From positions 434,001-498,000 of the forward strand of contig NZ_JBHULM010000007.1 in the NCBI RefSeq assembly GCF_042684485.1: DNA of 64,000 bases, written 5' to 3'. Below, piece by piece: positions 17,936-26,811 of the stretch. The translations under genes were made by a program, and so were the position numbers. This DNA is from Oceanihabitans gracilariae (GTDB taxonomy: Bacteria > Bacteroidota > Bacteroidia > Flavobacteriales > Flavobacteriaceae). Under the pieces are notes generated by a model. It made no database searches. It saw nothing but the letters and a program-made list of their open reading frames with translations, and was not told the origin of the DNA. Position 1 is the first letter of the stretch. Each line of letters begins with the position of its first letter.

Positions 17936-19561
17936 TTATTTATCTAAAGCTAGCTCACGCTCTTGCTCTTTTTGTTTCATTTCAAATTGATTAGAAGTGT
18001 TTTTTTCACCTCCTGCTTTTAGTGCTTTTTCACCTGCAAAGAACGTTTTATGGTCATCACCAAGATCAGATCCAGCCATTCTTTGGTGTTTTACACAAGA
18101 AACCCCTTTTCTAATTTCTTGACGCTGTACTTCTTTAACATAAGCTAACATACCATCTTCACCAAAATAACCTTTGGTTAAATCATTCATATGTAACGCT
18201 GTAGTATGATAAGTTGGTAAAGTTATTAAATGATGGAAAATTCCAGCTTCTTTTGCGCCATCTAATTGAAATGTTTTTATTTTTTGGTCTGCTCGATAAC
18301 ATAACTCTGTAGCATCATATTGTGCATCCATTAAATTTGTTTTATCATAAGCAGTCATATCCATTCCTTCTGCAAGCATTTCTTCATATACTTGATTACG
18401 GAAATTTAATGTCCAATTAAATGAAGGCGAATTATTATATACCAATTTAGCGTTAGGCACAATTTCTTTAATACGGTTTACCATATGTGCAATTTGTTTT
18501 ACGTTAGGTGTTGGTGTTTCAATCCATAATAAATCTGCACCATTTTGTAAACTAGTTACACAATCTAAAACAACGCGATCTATGTTTGTTCCTGCTTTAA
18601 ATTTATACAATCCGTTTGGTAAACGTACAGGACGCACTAATTTACCTTCTCTTTTAAGTAATACATCATCTTCTCTAGCTTCTTCAATAGCAATTTCTTC
18701 TGCTTCAACAAAAGCTAAATATTGCGAAGCTAAATCTCCTGGCTCTTGACTAACTGGAAGCTTTTGTGTTAAACCAGCACCTTCAGAGTCTGTTCTAGCT
18801 ACAATAATTCCGTCATCTACACCTAATTCTAAAAACGCATAACGTACAGCGTTTAGTTTAGCTATAAAATCTTCATGAGGAACGGTTACTTTTCCGTCTT
18901 GATGACCACATTGTTTCGCATCAGACACCTGATTTTCAATTTGAATAGCACAAGCACCTGCTTGTATCATTTTTTTAGATAATAAATAAGTAGCCTCTTC
19001 ATTACCAAAACCTGCATCTATATCTGCAATAATAGGCACTATATGTGTTTCAAAATTATCAATTTGATCTTGCACATCTTCTCCATTTTCAAGTCTTCTA
19101 AATAAATCATTTAGTTCTATAGCATCTGCTTGACGTAAAAAGTCGTAGATTTCTTCAATTAAACTAGGCACAGCAGTTTTTTCATGCATTGATTGGTCTG
19201 GTAATGGTCCAAATTCTGAACGTAAAGCAGCAACCATCCAACCAGAAAGGTATAAATATCTTTTACTTGTAGTTTTATGGTGTTTTTTTACAGCAATCAT
19301 TTTTTGTTGCGCAACAAATCCATGCCAGCAACCTAATGATTGTGTATAGTTTGTATGATCTGCATCATAAGCAGCCATATCTTCACGCATAATTGCAGCT
19401 GTGTATTTAGCGATATCTAATCCTGTTTTTAAACGATTTTGAGCAACCATTCTAGCTGCACTTTCAGGATGTATTGCGTTCCAACTATTTCCGTACTTTG
19501 CTTTTAGATTTCTTACCGTTTCTAAGGCAGAACTATACTTGCTTTGTGCTAAATTTTTCAT
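17936..19561 (-). CDS. aceA: Isocitrate lyase
   Basis: 541 residues, the longer ICL subtype. It cleaves isocitrate to glyoxylate and succinate, the first step of the glyoxylate shunt. The catalytic loop reads DAKQCGHQDGKV with the nucleophilic base Cys218; the KQCGH variant, rather than KKCGH, is typical of this subtype. IADIDAGFGNEEATY provides metal ligands and SPSFNW the late substrate loop. It lies 85 bases downstream of aceB, and the gap holds an inverted repeat. Confidence 0.96.
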   Translation of the reverse strand: MKNLAQSKYSSALETVRNLKAKYGNSWNAIHPESAARMVAQNRLKTGLDIAKYTAAIMREDMAAYDADHTNYTQSLGCWHGFVAQQKMIAVKKHHKTTSKRYLYLSGWMVAALRSEFGPLPDQSMHEKTAVPSLIEEIYDFLRQADAIELNDLFRRLENGEDVQDQIDNFETHIVPIIADIDAGFGNEEATYLLSKKMIQAGACAIQIENQVSDAKQCGHQDGKVTVPHEDFIAKLNAVRYAFLELGVDDGIIVARTDSEGAGLTQKLPVSQEPGDLASQYLAFVEAEEIAIEEAREDDVLLKREGKLVRPVRLPNGLYKFKAGTNIDRVVLDCVTSLQNGADLLWIETPTPNVKQIAHMVNRIKEIVPNAKLVYNNSPSFNWTLNFRNQVYEEMLAEGMDMTAYDKTNLMDAQYDATELCYRADQKIKTFQLDGAKEAGIFHHLITLPTYHTTALHMNDLTKGYFGEDGMLAYVKEVQRQEIRKGVSCVKHQRMAGSDLGDDHKTFFAGEKALKAGGEKNTSNQFEMKQKEQERELALDK

Positions 19562-19607
19562 AATTTTGTGTTTAATTATTAAGGTTATTCTATATTTTGA
19601 TAATTAC

Positions 19608-19638
19608 GTCTCGTAATCTATTGCAGTAGTTGCGAGAC
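19608..19638 (-). promoter_or_regulatory. Inverted repeat between aceB and aceA
   Basis: GTCTCG (19608-19613) and CGAGAC (19633-19638) enclose a 19-base loop, followed on the minus strand by AT-rich sequence. It may be an attenuator, an mRNA processing structure or a partial operator. No clear poly-T follows. Confidence 0.4.
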
Positions 19639-19646
19639 ATTTTTTT

Positions 19647-21245
19647 TTAAATGTATTGGTATGCTGGAAGGGTTAAAAACTCTTGAAAAGCATCTTGTGT
19701 TACTAGTTTTTCAAATAAATTTATTGCTAATTCAAACTTGGTATTTTCTATTTTATCTTTACCTATCATAGCAAGTATTTTTTCTACTTCGCTATCAAAA
19801 ATACTAGCAAACAAATCTTTAGTAAAGACTCTTCCGTCTTCAAGTTTTACTTCATTTTTAAGCCATTGCCACACTTGTGTTCTAGATATTTCTGCTGTTG
19901 CAGCATCTTCCATTAAATTATAAAGCGCTACAGCACCATGACCTCTTAGCCAAGCTTCTGTATACAAAATACCAACGTTTATATTTTTTCTAATGCCAGC
20001 TTCTGTTATCGTTCCTTTTGGCATTTCAACCAAATCTTGCGCTGTAATATGTACATCTTCTCTTAACACATGTAATTGATTTGGTGTTGGCATATGTTTG
20101 TTAAACTCATCCATTGCCACAGCAACTAAATCTGGATGCGCAACCCAAGTACCATCATGACCATTTATAACTTCACGCTCTTTATCTTTACGTACTTTTT
20201 CTAAAGCTGCAGCATTAGCTTCTTCATTATTTTTAATAGGAATTTGAGCTGCCATTCCACCAATAGCAAGAATTCCTCTTTTGTGACAACGTTGTATTAC
20301 AAGTTTAGAATATGCATCCATAAAAGGAGACGTCATGGTTACTTGATCGCGATTAGGAACCATAAAACCGGAATGGTTTCTAAACTTTTTAATGTAAGAG
20401 AAAATATAATCCCAGCGACCACAATTTAAACCAACAATATGTTCTTTAAGCTCATAGATAATTTCGTCTAACTGAAAGCTAGCAGTAATAGTTTCTACTA
20501 AAACGGTTGCTTTAAAAGTACCTTGTGGTACGTTTAAATATTCTTGCGCAAAGACAAATACCTCATTCCACCAACGTGCTTCTAAATAGTGTTCTAGTTT
20601 TGGAAGGTAAAAATATGGAGCTGTACCATTTTCAAGTAATGTTTTTGTATTATGAAAAACATACAAACCAAAATCTACTAAACTACCAGAAGTTTCTTCA
20701 TTATTAATAAGAATATGTCTTTCGTTTAAATGTAAACCTCTAGGTCTTACAAGTAAAACTGCTGTTTTATGGTTTAGTTGGTATGATTTATCTTTTTTAG
20801 AATCATATAAAGAAATGGTTTTAGTATTAGCATCGATTAAGTTTTGCTGACCTACAATACTGTTTTTCCAGGTAGGAGCATTACTATCTTCTAAATCTGC
20901 CATAAACGTTTTAGCTCCAGAGTTTAAGGCATTAATAATCATTTTTCTATCTACAGGACCTGTTATTTCTACACGTCTGTCTTGCATATCCAGAGGAATT
21001 CTTCCTGCAGTCCAATCTCCTTCTCTAATATTTTTTGTTTCTCTAGGAAACTCTGGAAATTTTCCTGCATCAAAAACGACTTGCTCCTGTTCTCTTCTGC
21101 TAAGTAACTCTAATCGCTTAGCGTTAAATTTTTCATGTAAAGCAGTTAAAAACTGTAAAGCATTATCTGTTAAAATTTCTGGATAATAATTTTTAACCTC
21201 TTTTGCGAATTCAAATTTCGTTTGTTTTAAAAGTGTGTTGTCCAT
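19647..21245 (-). CDS. aceB: Malate synthase A
   Basis: 532 residues, the usual length for isoform A. It condenses glyoxylate with acetyl-CoA to form malate. FMADLEDSNAPTW, the VRPRGLHLNERH segment (catalytic Arg), LNCGRWDYIFSYIKKFR (metal-binding Glu/Asp region) and GTWVAHPDLV are family signatures. It is the first gene of the minus-strand glyoxylate block, divergent from a RamB/PrpR-like regulator. A promoter-like TTG-20-TACTATTG lies upstream, abutting a palindrome at 21296-21309. Confidence 0.96.
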   Translation of the reverse strand: MDNTLLKQTKFEFAKEVKNYYPEILTDNALQFLTALHEKFNAKRLELLSRREQEQVVFDAGKFPEFPRETKNIREGDWTAGRIPLDMQDRRVEITGPVDRKMIINALNSGAKTFMADLEDSNAPTWKNSIVGQQNLIDANTKTISLYDSKKDKSYQLNHKTAVLLVRPRGLHLNERHILINNEETSGSLVDFGLYVFHNTKTLLENGTAPYFYLPKLEHYLEARWWNEVFVFAQEYLNVPQGTFKATVLVETITASFQLDEIIYELKEHIVGLNCGRWDYIFSYIKKFRNHSGFMVPNRDQVTMTSPFMDAYSKLVIQRCHKRGILAIGGMAAQIPIKNNEEANAAALEKVRKDKEREVINGHDGTWVAHPDLVAVAMDEFNKHMPTPNQLHVLREDVHITAQDLVEMPKGTITEAGIRKNINVGILYTEAWLRGHGAVALYNLMEDAATAEISRTQVWQWLKNEVKLEDGRVFTKDLFASIFDSEVEKILAMIGKDKIENTKFELAINLFEKLVTQDAFQEFLTLPAYQYI

Positions 21246-21295
21246 GATGTTATAATTTTACACTACAATAGTAAAACAAACTTTTTTAAAAAACA

Positions 21296-21309
21296 AGCGA
21301 ACGTTCGCT
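21296..21309. promoter_or_regulatory. Perfect 14-bp palindrome, candidate operator for aceB and the divergent regulator
   Basis: AGCGAACGTTCGCT lies midway in the divergent spacer, directly next to the presumed aceB -33 TTG on the minus strand. A related sequence (TTCGCAAATTTCG) occurs at about 21340-21352, just before the regulator's -7 element. Confidence 0.6.
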
Positions 21310-21352
21310 AAATTTTATTTTTACGCTATTTTTACAGTATTCGCAAATTTCG

Positions 21353-21360
21353 TATCTTTG
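21353..21360 (+). promoter_or_regulatory. -7 promoter element (TATCTTTG) for the regulator gene
   Basis: A match to TANNTTTG 11 bases before the ATG at 21372, implying a near-leaderless transcript. Confidence 0.5.
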
Positions 21361-21371
21361 TTTTTATAATT

Positions 21372-22847
21372 ATGGAAGAAGAATATATAAAACTCATATT
21401 TGGCTTGAAACTCAAGCAAATACGTACAGATAAGAATTTATCCCTTTTTGGTTTATCTAAACTTTCTGGTTTATCAAAATCGTATTTAAACGAAATTGAA
21501 AAAGGAAAAAAATACCCTAAACCAGATAAGATTGCTATACTATCTGAAAAACTAGACATACCTTATGACCATATGGTATCTTTAAAATTAGACAAAAACC
21601 TAGCTCCTATTGGAGAAATTTTGCAGTCTAAAATTTTAAAAGAAATACCTTTAGAAGTGTTTGGTATTAAGGAAAGCACCTTAATAGAAATTGTAGCAAA
21701 TGCTCCAGCTAAAGTAAATGCATTTATAAGTACTATTATTGAAATTGCACAATACTATAACTTTAGCAAAGAGAGTTTTTACTTGGCTTCTTTACGTTCT
21801 TATCAAGAGGCAAATAATAATTATTTTGATGATTTAGAAGCAAGTGTTCTTGCTTTTTCAAAAGCTTATCAAGTAGATTTAAATAAACCAATAACCTCAA
21901 AAGAACTTGAAGAAATTTTAGTGGAAGAGTTTAACTACACCATACATGATAACGAGTTAGATAAACATAAAAGTTTAGACAATTTACGTTCTGTATTTAT
22001 ACCTAAAAACAAAACTTTACTATTAGCTAGTGAGGTTGATGATGCACAACGCACCTTTATTTATGCGAAAGAATTGGCTTATAATTATTTAAAATTAGAA
22101 GACCGATTATATACTTTTTCTTGGATTAAATTTGAAAATTTTGATCAGGTATTAAATAATTTTTATGCTTCGTATTTTGCTGGAGCATTAATTTTACCAA
22201 AGGCATTAATTACCAAAAAGCTACAAGCAATTTTTGAAAAAAAGACTTTTGATGCTTCTCTGTTTTTAAAAACTATGGAATGCTTTAATGCATCACCAGA
22301 ATCTTTTTACCAACGATTAACCAATATTTTACCTAAAGAATTTAATATTCAGAATTTATTCTTTTTGCGATTTACGCATAAAGCAGGTAGCGAAAAATAC
22401 CACCTTAAAAAAGAATTACATCTCTCACACCAACACTCGCCTCGTGCCAATGAAACCAATGAGCATTATTGCAGACGTTGGGTTTCATTAAATGTATTAA
22501 AAGAAATAAGTAGCAATAACAAAGAGCATGTTTTTGATATGCAAATTTCTAATTACCCAAGTGATAATATGAAATATTTGCTACTAACATCAGCTACTAA
22601 AGATCCTTTTAGAGAAAACCATTACAGAAGCATTAGCATAGGCTTATTAATAAACAAACAGTTACTAAAAAAATTACAATTTGCTGAAAATAAAAAAATT
22701 ATATCTAAAGATGTTGCTGTCACTTGTGAGCGTTGTGCTATTAAAAACTGTAAAGAAAGAAAAGCACCTCCTGTATTTTTAGATAAGATAGAAAAGAATA
22801 ATAAGATTGAAAATGTGGTTGCTGAATTAAATAAAAGGTTTAGTTAA
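21372..22847 (+). CDS. XRE-family regulator of the short-chain fatty acyl (RamB/PrpR-like) type
   Basis: 491 residues. An XRE helix-turn-helix lies at about 8-62 (LKQIRTDKNLSLFGLSKLSG), followed by an IrrE/ImmA-like central fold. At the place where the HExxH metalloprotease motif would sit it reads FIYAKELAYNYL, so the metal site is lost. The C-terminal part carries C452, C455 and C460 in TCERCAIKNCKERKAPP, which matches the cysteine cluster of RamB/PrpR. In actinobacteria those proteins regulate isocitrate lyase and malate synthase or propionate genes and sense acyl-CoA. Divergence from aceB strongly suggests local control of the glyoxylate shunt. The stop codon is part of a repeat element. 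Confidence 0.85.
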   Translation: MEEEYIKLIFGLKLKQIRTDKNLSLFGLSKLSGLSKSYLNEIEKGKKYPKPDKIAILSEKLDIPYDHMVSLKLDKNLAPIGEILQSKILKEIPLEVFGIKESTLIEIVANAPAKVNAFISTIIEIAQYYNFSKESFYLASLRSYQEANNNYFDDLEASVLAFSKAYQVDLNKPITSKELEEILVEEFNYTIHDNELDKHKSLDNLRSVFIPKNKTLLLASEVDDAQRTFIYAKELAYNYLKLEDRLYTFSWIKFENFDQVLNNFYASYFAGALILPKALITKKLQAIFEKKTFDASLFLKTMECFNASPESFYQRLTNILPKEFNIQNLFFLRFTHKAGSEKYHLKKELHLSHQHSPRANETNEHYCRRWVSLNVLKEISSNNKEHVFDMQISNYPSDNMKYLLLTSATKDPFRENHYRSISIGLLINKQLLKKLQFAENKKIISKDVAVTCERCAIKNCKERKAPPVFLDKIEKNNKIENVVAELNKRFS

Positions 22848-22992
22848 CAGCTAATTTTATAACGGTTCTGTATATGAAAAGTACGTATTTGTATGCGAGG
22901 ATTTTCCGAAGGAAAATTAGAAGTTAGCAAACGAGTAACTAAATTTGGTTTAGGTAAAACTAGCAACTTTTTTTATACGCTGTTACCCAACG
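22845..22992. repeat. Long imperfect palindromic repeat element
   Basis: About 148 bases bounded by TAACAGC (22845-22851, including the TAA stop of the regulator) and GCTGTTA (22979-22985), then CCCAACG. It contains an internal hairpin ATTTTCC/GGAAAAT (22901-22917) and other partial inverted repeats. It has no coding character. I recall similar elements in other flavobacterial spacers, but I cannot verify that here. Confidence 0.65.
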
Positions 22993-23566
22993 TTTTTATT
23001 CTATAAGACCAAACAATGTGTTATCATCGAAATCAACAATTTTTAAAATTCCTTTTTCTTTGGAATAGTAAAGAGTTTTCGGATAATTTCTGAGTAAATA
23101 TGCATTTGAATATTCAACTCCTTCTACATTAGTTGTATCCATAAATTCGTTTTGAAAATAATAGAAGTCATCTCCAAAACAATCATAAAGGTAAGCTGTA
23201 AATTCAAAGCCATTATCTCTATCTGCTTTTACTTTAATCTCACCTTTATAGCAATTTGAATTATCGGTAAACAAAATTCTTCCAATTTCTATAAGTTCTT
23301 CTGAATAAGATACAAATATAAATGACGACTCATTAGGACCATCTTCAACATATTCTATACTTTTCGATTCTACAGAAAAAGATATAATTTCATTAGTTTC
23401 TATGTTTTTGAGTTGAAAAGTATCACCTGCTTCATATGCTAAGAACTCTTTACCTTCCTGACTCAAATCATAATATCGGTCTTCAATTTTGCAAGATGTA
23501 ACTAATAAAAAGAGAAGTAATATTTTAAAGCTGTTTTTCATCTTAGTTTTTTAAATATTGGGTAAC
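22982..23566. repeat. Inverted 9-bp repeats flanking a single lipoprotein gene
   Basis: GTTACCCAA at 22982-22990 and TTGGGTAAC at 23558-23566 are exact inverted copies enclosing the 546-bp gene. This gives the unit a cassette-like look. No integrase or transposase is visible. Confidence 0.55.
22996..23541 (-). CDS. Hypothetical lipoprotein in a cassette-like unit
   Basis: 181 residues. An SPII signal with lipobox LVTSC lies near residue 17 (MKNSFKILLLFLLVTSCK). The mature part is acidic and aromatic-rich (DDFYYFQNEF, FDDNTLFGLIE) with two Cys (in NCYKGE and YDCFGDD) that could pair. No recognised domain. It is flanked by inverted repeats and by a palindromic element downstream, which suggests recent gain. 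Likely an envelope protein of unknown role. Confidence 0.7.
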   Translation of the reverse strand: MKNSFKILLLFLLVTSCKIEDRYYDLSQEGKEFLAYEAGDTFQLKNIETNEIISFSVESKSIEYVEDGPNESSFIFVSYSEELIEIGRILFTDNSNCYKGEIKVKADRDNGFEFTAYLYDCFGDDFYYFQNEFMDTTNVEGVEYSNAYLLRNYPKTLYYSKEKGILKIVDFDDNTLFGLIE

Positions 23567-23633
23567 TATCTATTATACAAAACCTAAACTATCATGCATT
23601 CTTAAAAAAAGGGGATTTCAAACAACTAAACCT

Positions 23634-24284
23634 TTAAAACAGGGTTTTTAATGCCTGAATAACCTCATCTGGTTCTGAACGTGTTCTATAATCTACATTA
23701 ACATAGCTCCATTTTACCACGCCATCTGTACCTAAAACAAAGGTTGCTGGAATGGGTAAAATATTTTTATTGCCATTATTTATTGTTTCTAGATCTAAAT
23801 TACGATCTACACGCATATGCTCCATTAAAAATTCTGGTACTTCCCAAGAAACACCATATTGCGTTGCTACTTTTGCATCTTGATCAGACAATACAACAAA
23901 CTCCATTTTACTAATTTCATTTTTTGTCATAGATCCATCAGGAACCTCAGGACTAATTGCTACTAAGGTAGCACCTAACGCATGAATATCCTTTAATTTA
24001 GCTTGCAAGGCTCTAAGCTGTAAATTACAATATGGACACCAACTACCTCTATAAAAAGCAACTACAACAGGACCTTTAACTAATAAGCTATGTAAAGATA
24101 TTGATTTACCATCTGCATTAGGAAGCTCAAAATCTGGAGCTTTTTCCTTTACTTTTATTGCATTAGCGCCTAGTTGAAATGCTTTTGCCTCTTCAATAAT
24201 AGCGTCAACACCTTTCATGAAGTCTGGTTTTGCTTGTCTTCCTGCTGCTATTTTAGCATCTGTTTGTTCTTTTAATGTTTTCAT
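23634..24284 (-). CDS. AhpC/TSA-type peroxiredoxin-like thiol protein
   Basis: 216 residues with a thioredoxin fold. The active-site segment VAFYRGSWCPYCNLQLRALQ carries a CPYC motif, typical of the peroxiredoxin-like family, with the peroxidatic Cys first. PDFELPNADGKSISL is the usual N-terminal strand region. No signal peptide, so it acts in the cytoplasm, where it probably reduces peroxides with thiol donors. The neighbours are small orphan genes, so there is no operon context. Confidence 0.85.
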   Translation of the reverse strand: MKTLKEQTDAKIAAGRQAKPDFMKGVDAIIEEAKAFQLGANAIKVKEKAPDFELPNADGKSISLHSLLVKGPVVVAFYRGSWCPYCNLQLRALQAKLKDIHALGATLVAISPEVPDGSMTKNEISKMEFVVLSDQDAKVATQYGVSWEVPEFLMEHMRVDRNLDLETINNGNKNILPIPATFVLGTDGVVKWSYVNVDYRTRSEPDEVIQALKTLF

Positions 24285-24367
24285 TATTTGTTTTTATCAA
24301 ATGTAGCTAATGGGTTTGTGTAGGTGGTGTGGTTAAGTAACCAATTTAGTGTTTTATTATACATGAT

Positions 24368-24817
24368 TTAAACCATTGTATTTTTTTCAGTTAATAATTT
24401 TCTAAAAAAATATATCAGTCCGAAAACAGGAAAAATTATATCTAATCCTTTTGACCAACCAAATTGGAATAAATAGGTCGTTCTAAAATCATCTAAGTCA
24501 ATATTTGCTAGATAAAATCCATAAATATAATTAATTGCAGCTATTACAATTGTGAGAATAAATGTTGTAAATAATAGAAAATATATTGTTTTGTTTTTAG
24601 GTATATCCTTTTTTAAATATTGATTATATAAAAAAATCAAAATCAAGAGTGATAAAATTCCTATAATAATATTCAATGTAAAAAGAACATATTCATTTTC
24701 AATTCTCAACTCCACATTCAACCAAAGAAGCAACTGGGTCAATACGTTATATAATTTTTTAAAAATCAGATAGATTAAAACGCTTGATAAAGCTATTCGT
24801 ATTGTTTTATTTTTCAT
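24368..24817 (-). CDS. Hypothetical four-helix membrane protein
   Basis: 149 residues, almost entirely hydrophobic. Four likely membrane helices lie at about 6-33, 44-68, 76-104 and 125-142, with short charged loops (RIENE, KKDIPKNK, DLDDFRT). No motif recognised. It sits alone between the peroxiredoxin-like gene and the AAA locus. The 127-bp upstream spacer contains no clear promoter. Confidence 0.6.
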   Translation of the reverse strand: MKNKTIRIALSSVLIYLIFKKLYNVLTQLLLWLNVELRIENEYVLFTLNIIIGILSLLILIFLYNQYLKKDIPKNKTIYFLLFTTFILTIVIAAINYIYGFYLANIDLDDFRTTYLFQFGWSKGLDIIFPVFGLIYFFRKLLTEKNTMV

Positions 24818-24944
24818 TAAAGTTGAATGTTGTCATATAGTGGGTAAATACAAAATAATTGGTGCAAGTAAAGAAACAATTGGCTAACTGTTTAATTTAA
24901 ACCATTTTTTTATTAAACACAGATATTTTAACAAAGTAGAACTA

Positions 24945-26717
24945 CTATTCTTCTTCTTCGTTTAAAATATCCTCTTTTATCTCTTTTTCTTTTACAATTA
25001 CTTCTTTTACAGCCTCTTTTTTTACCGTTTCTTTCAATGCTTTAATAGAATCTATTTGACGTTGTAACTTTTCTATTTGCAATGCTTCTTTATCTACAAC
25101 AGGAATTGCTTTTATAGAGTCTAAAATCTTTTGTGCTGTTTCTACAGTTTTTGTTTCGTCTACAAAATAGTAACCTATACCTTCACTTGCTCTCCAAGCT
25201 TCGTTTAACTGGTCGTACACTGTTTTTTCCCATTGACTTGGGTGTTTTGCATCAATCCAAACAACATCTCTATATTCACTATCAATTAGTGCTAAATCTG
25301 GTGTTGCAGAACCATCAAATTGTGAACTTTCATCACGAACAGCAGAAACGGTTCCTAGAAAAAACATACGTTTTCTGCCTGCAACATCTTTTATATATGG
25401 TCTAAATTCTACAGGTTTATTTACAGACCAATCATATTCTTTTCTTGACTCTATAACTTTTAAAGGCATAGCAGAAACTCCTGCATATCCTTGTTTTTTT
25501 GCTGCATGATCATAGTAATACAAAGCGTCTGTACCATCTGCAGGTACAAACACACTATAGGTTAAACTGGTACGCTCATCTCCTACTGGTTCTAAACCAA
25601 ACCAATGATACAAACCACTATATGCACTTATTTTAGTATCTGAAAAATCAAAATCGGTTACAAAAGGTTGTTGGTTTTGATCATTTGGTAAGTCTGGAAT
25701 TTTAACTGCTGTTTCCATATTCCAAGGTAACGGATCACTAAATCCGCCAAGAAATTTTAAAGACTCTGCTTGTAAACGAGATACTTTTTCTGCTAAGGTA
25801 TTTTGTTTGGTTAAATACGGATAATTCTTCATTTCTTCTGGAGAAATATAAGTTCCTTTACCTATTAAAATACGCTCGATATAATCGTTAAAATCATGTT
25901 CACCACTTTCTACAACCATTACACCTCCAAAGGTTGGATACGGAAACAAAAAGCCTTTCCATTTAATTAAGCTTACAACTTCTACCCATTCTCCTGCATC
26001 GTTTTTCATATAAAAAGTATCACTTGGCTCAAAATTAAAAAGCATCCAAGGATTAAAACGCTGCACTACTGCATTGTATGTATTTCTACTAAATTTTAAA
26101 GATTCACCAATAGAAAAGGTTACAGCAATACGGTTTTCACTAGAAAAACGCGGAAATGGTGTTGTGCTAGATACTGCAAATACCTCTTCGGTATTATCAC
26201 TCATACCTTGCCAAACGTATTTTTCGGTTGGCTGTATTGCCATAGTCCATTTATTTAATCCATCTACTCGTACTAAATGTGGTAAGGAAACATCTTTGGT
26301 TTCACCTACACTCTCATTTGCCATCGAGTAAATGTTTCGTAATGGTTGAATACGCTCATTTTGTGTTAATGGCAACTCATTAATTTGTATTTTATTTAGA
26401 TTTTTAAAAACGTTGTACGTTTTCATATAATCATACATTTTAAAATGCCATCCTACAAGATATAGTATTCCAAAAAACACGATCATCACTATTAAGGTTC
26501 CTATTTTTTTACTTCCAGTTACAGAGCTTCTAAACTTTCGTAATCCTAAAAATAGTACCATTGCACATAATAGAATTATAAAAATGTATTTTCTAAAAAA
26601 TAGTAAAGCAGGCTGATAATCGTCACGTAAAACAATTAATGTAATAAGCAATATTAACGCAAGTACTATCACTCTTGTTTTTTGCTTTGCTCCTTTTTTC
26701 CAGTAGTTTTTAATCAT
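24945..26717 (-). CDS. Large membrane protein of the AAA-ATPase locus, function unknown
   Basis: 590 residues. Three membrane helices lie in the first 100 residues (about 15-31, 40-58, 74-91), then a large soluble domain (about 110-540) rich in aromatic and beta-type segments. The C-terminal tail is a strongly charged coiled coil of alternating K and E (KALKETVKKEAVKEVIVKEKEI). I do not recognise a family. It is the last gene of an eight-gene minus-strand series. The soluble part is on one face of the membrane and probably interacts with the other products, which is inference. Confidence 0.7.
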   Translation of the reverse strand: MIKNYWKKGAKQKTRVIVLALILLITLIVLRDDYQPALLFFRKYIFIILLCAMVLFLGLRKFRSSVTGSKKIGTLIVMIVFFGILYLVGWHFKMYDYMKTYNVFKNLNKIQINELPLTQNERIQPLRNIYSMANESVGETKDVSLPHLVRVDGLNKWTMAIQPTEKYVWQGMSDNTEEVFAVSSTTPFPRFSSENRIAVTFSIGESLKFSRNTYNAVVQRFNPWMLFNFEPSDTFYMKNDAGEWVEVVSLIKWKGFLFPYPTFGGVMVVESGEHDFNDYIERILIGKGTYISPEEMKNYPYLTKQNTLAEKVSRLQAESLKFLGGFSDPLPWNMETAVKIPDLPNDQNQQPFVTDFDFSDTKISAYSGLYHWFGLEPVGDERTSLTYSVFVPADGTDALYYYDHAAKKQGYAGVSAMPLKVIESRKEYDWSVNKPVEFRPYIKDVAGRKRMFFLGTVSAVRDESSQFDGSATPDLALIDSEYRDVVWIDAKHPSQWEKTVYDQLNEAWRASEGIGYYFVDETKTVETAQKILDSIKAIPVVDKEALQIEKLQRQIDSIKALKETVKKEAVKEVIVKEKEIKEDILNEEEE

Positions 26718-26735
26718 TGAAAATTTATTTTTTCT

Positions 26736-26753
26736 TTCCCATGAAAATGGGAA
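26736..26753. repeat. Short perfect hairpin between two membrane-protein genes
   Basis: TTCCCAT-gaaa-ATGGGAA, a 7-bp stem with a 4-base loop. It is not followed by a T run on the minus strand. It resembles small REP-like hairpins, such as the one at 28698. Confidence 0.55.
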
Positions 26754-26811
26754 TCTTATTTTTAAAGTTTAATTTAATATGGATGCTATTTCCTGCTAAG
26801 TCAGAAAGTTG

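Noticed and set aside
21372..22847. XRE-ImmA type toxin-antitoxin or phage repressor/protease
   Set aside because: HExxH is lost, the protein has the RamB/PrpR Cys cluster, and it is divergent from the glyoxylate genes.
22845..23566. Integron attC site and gene cassette
   Set aside because: ACCCAAC fits RYYYAAC on one side only; the matching GTTRRRY partner in the right orientation and an integrase are missing. Kept only as a cassette-like unit.
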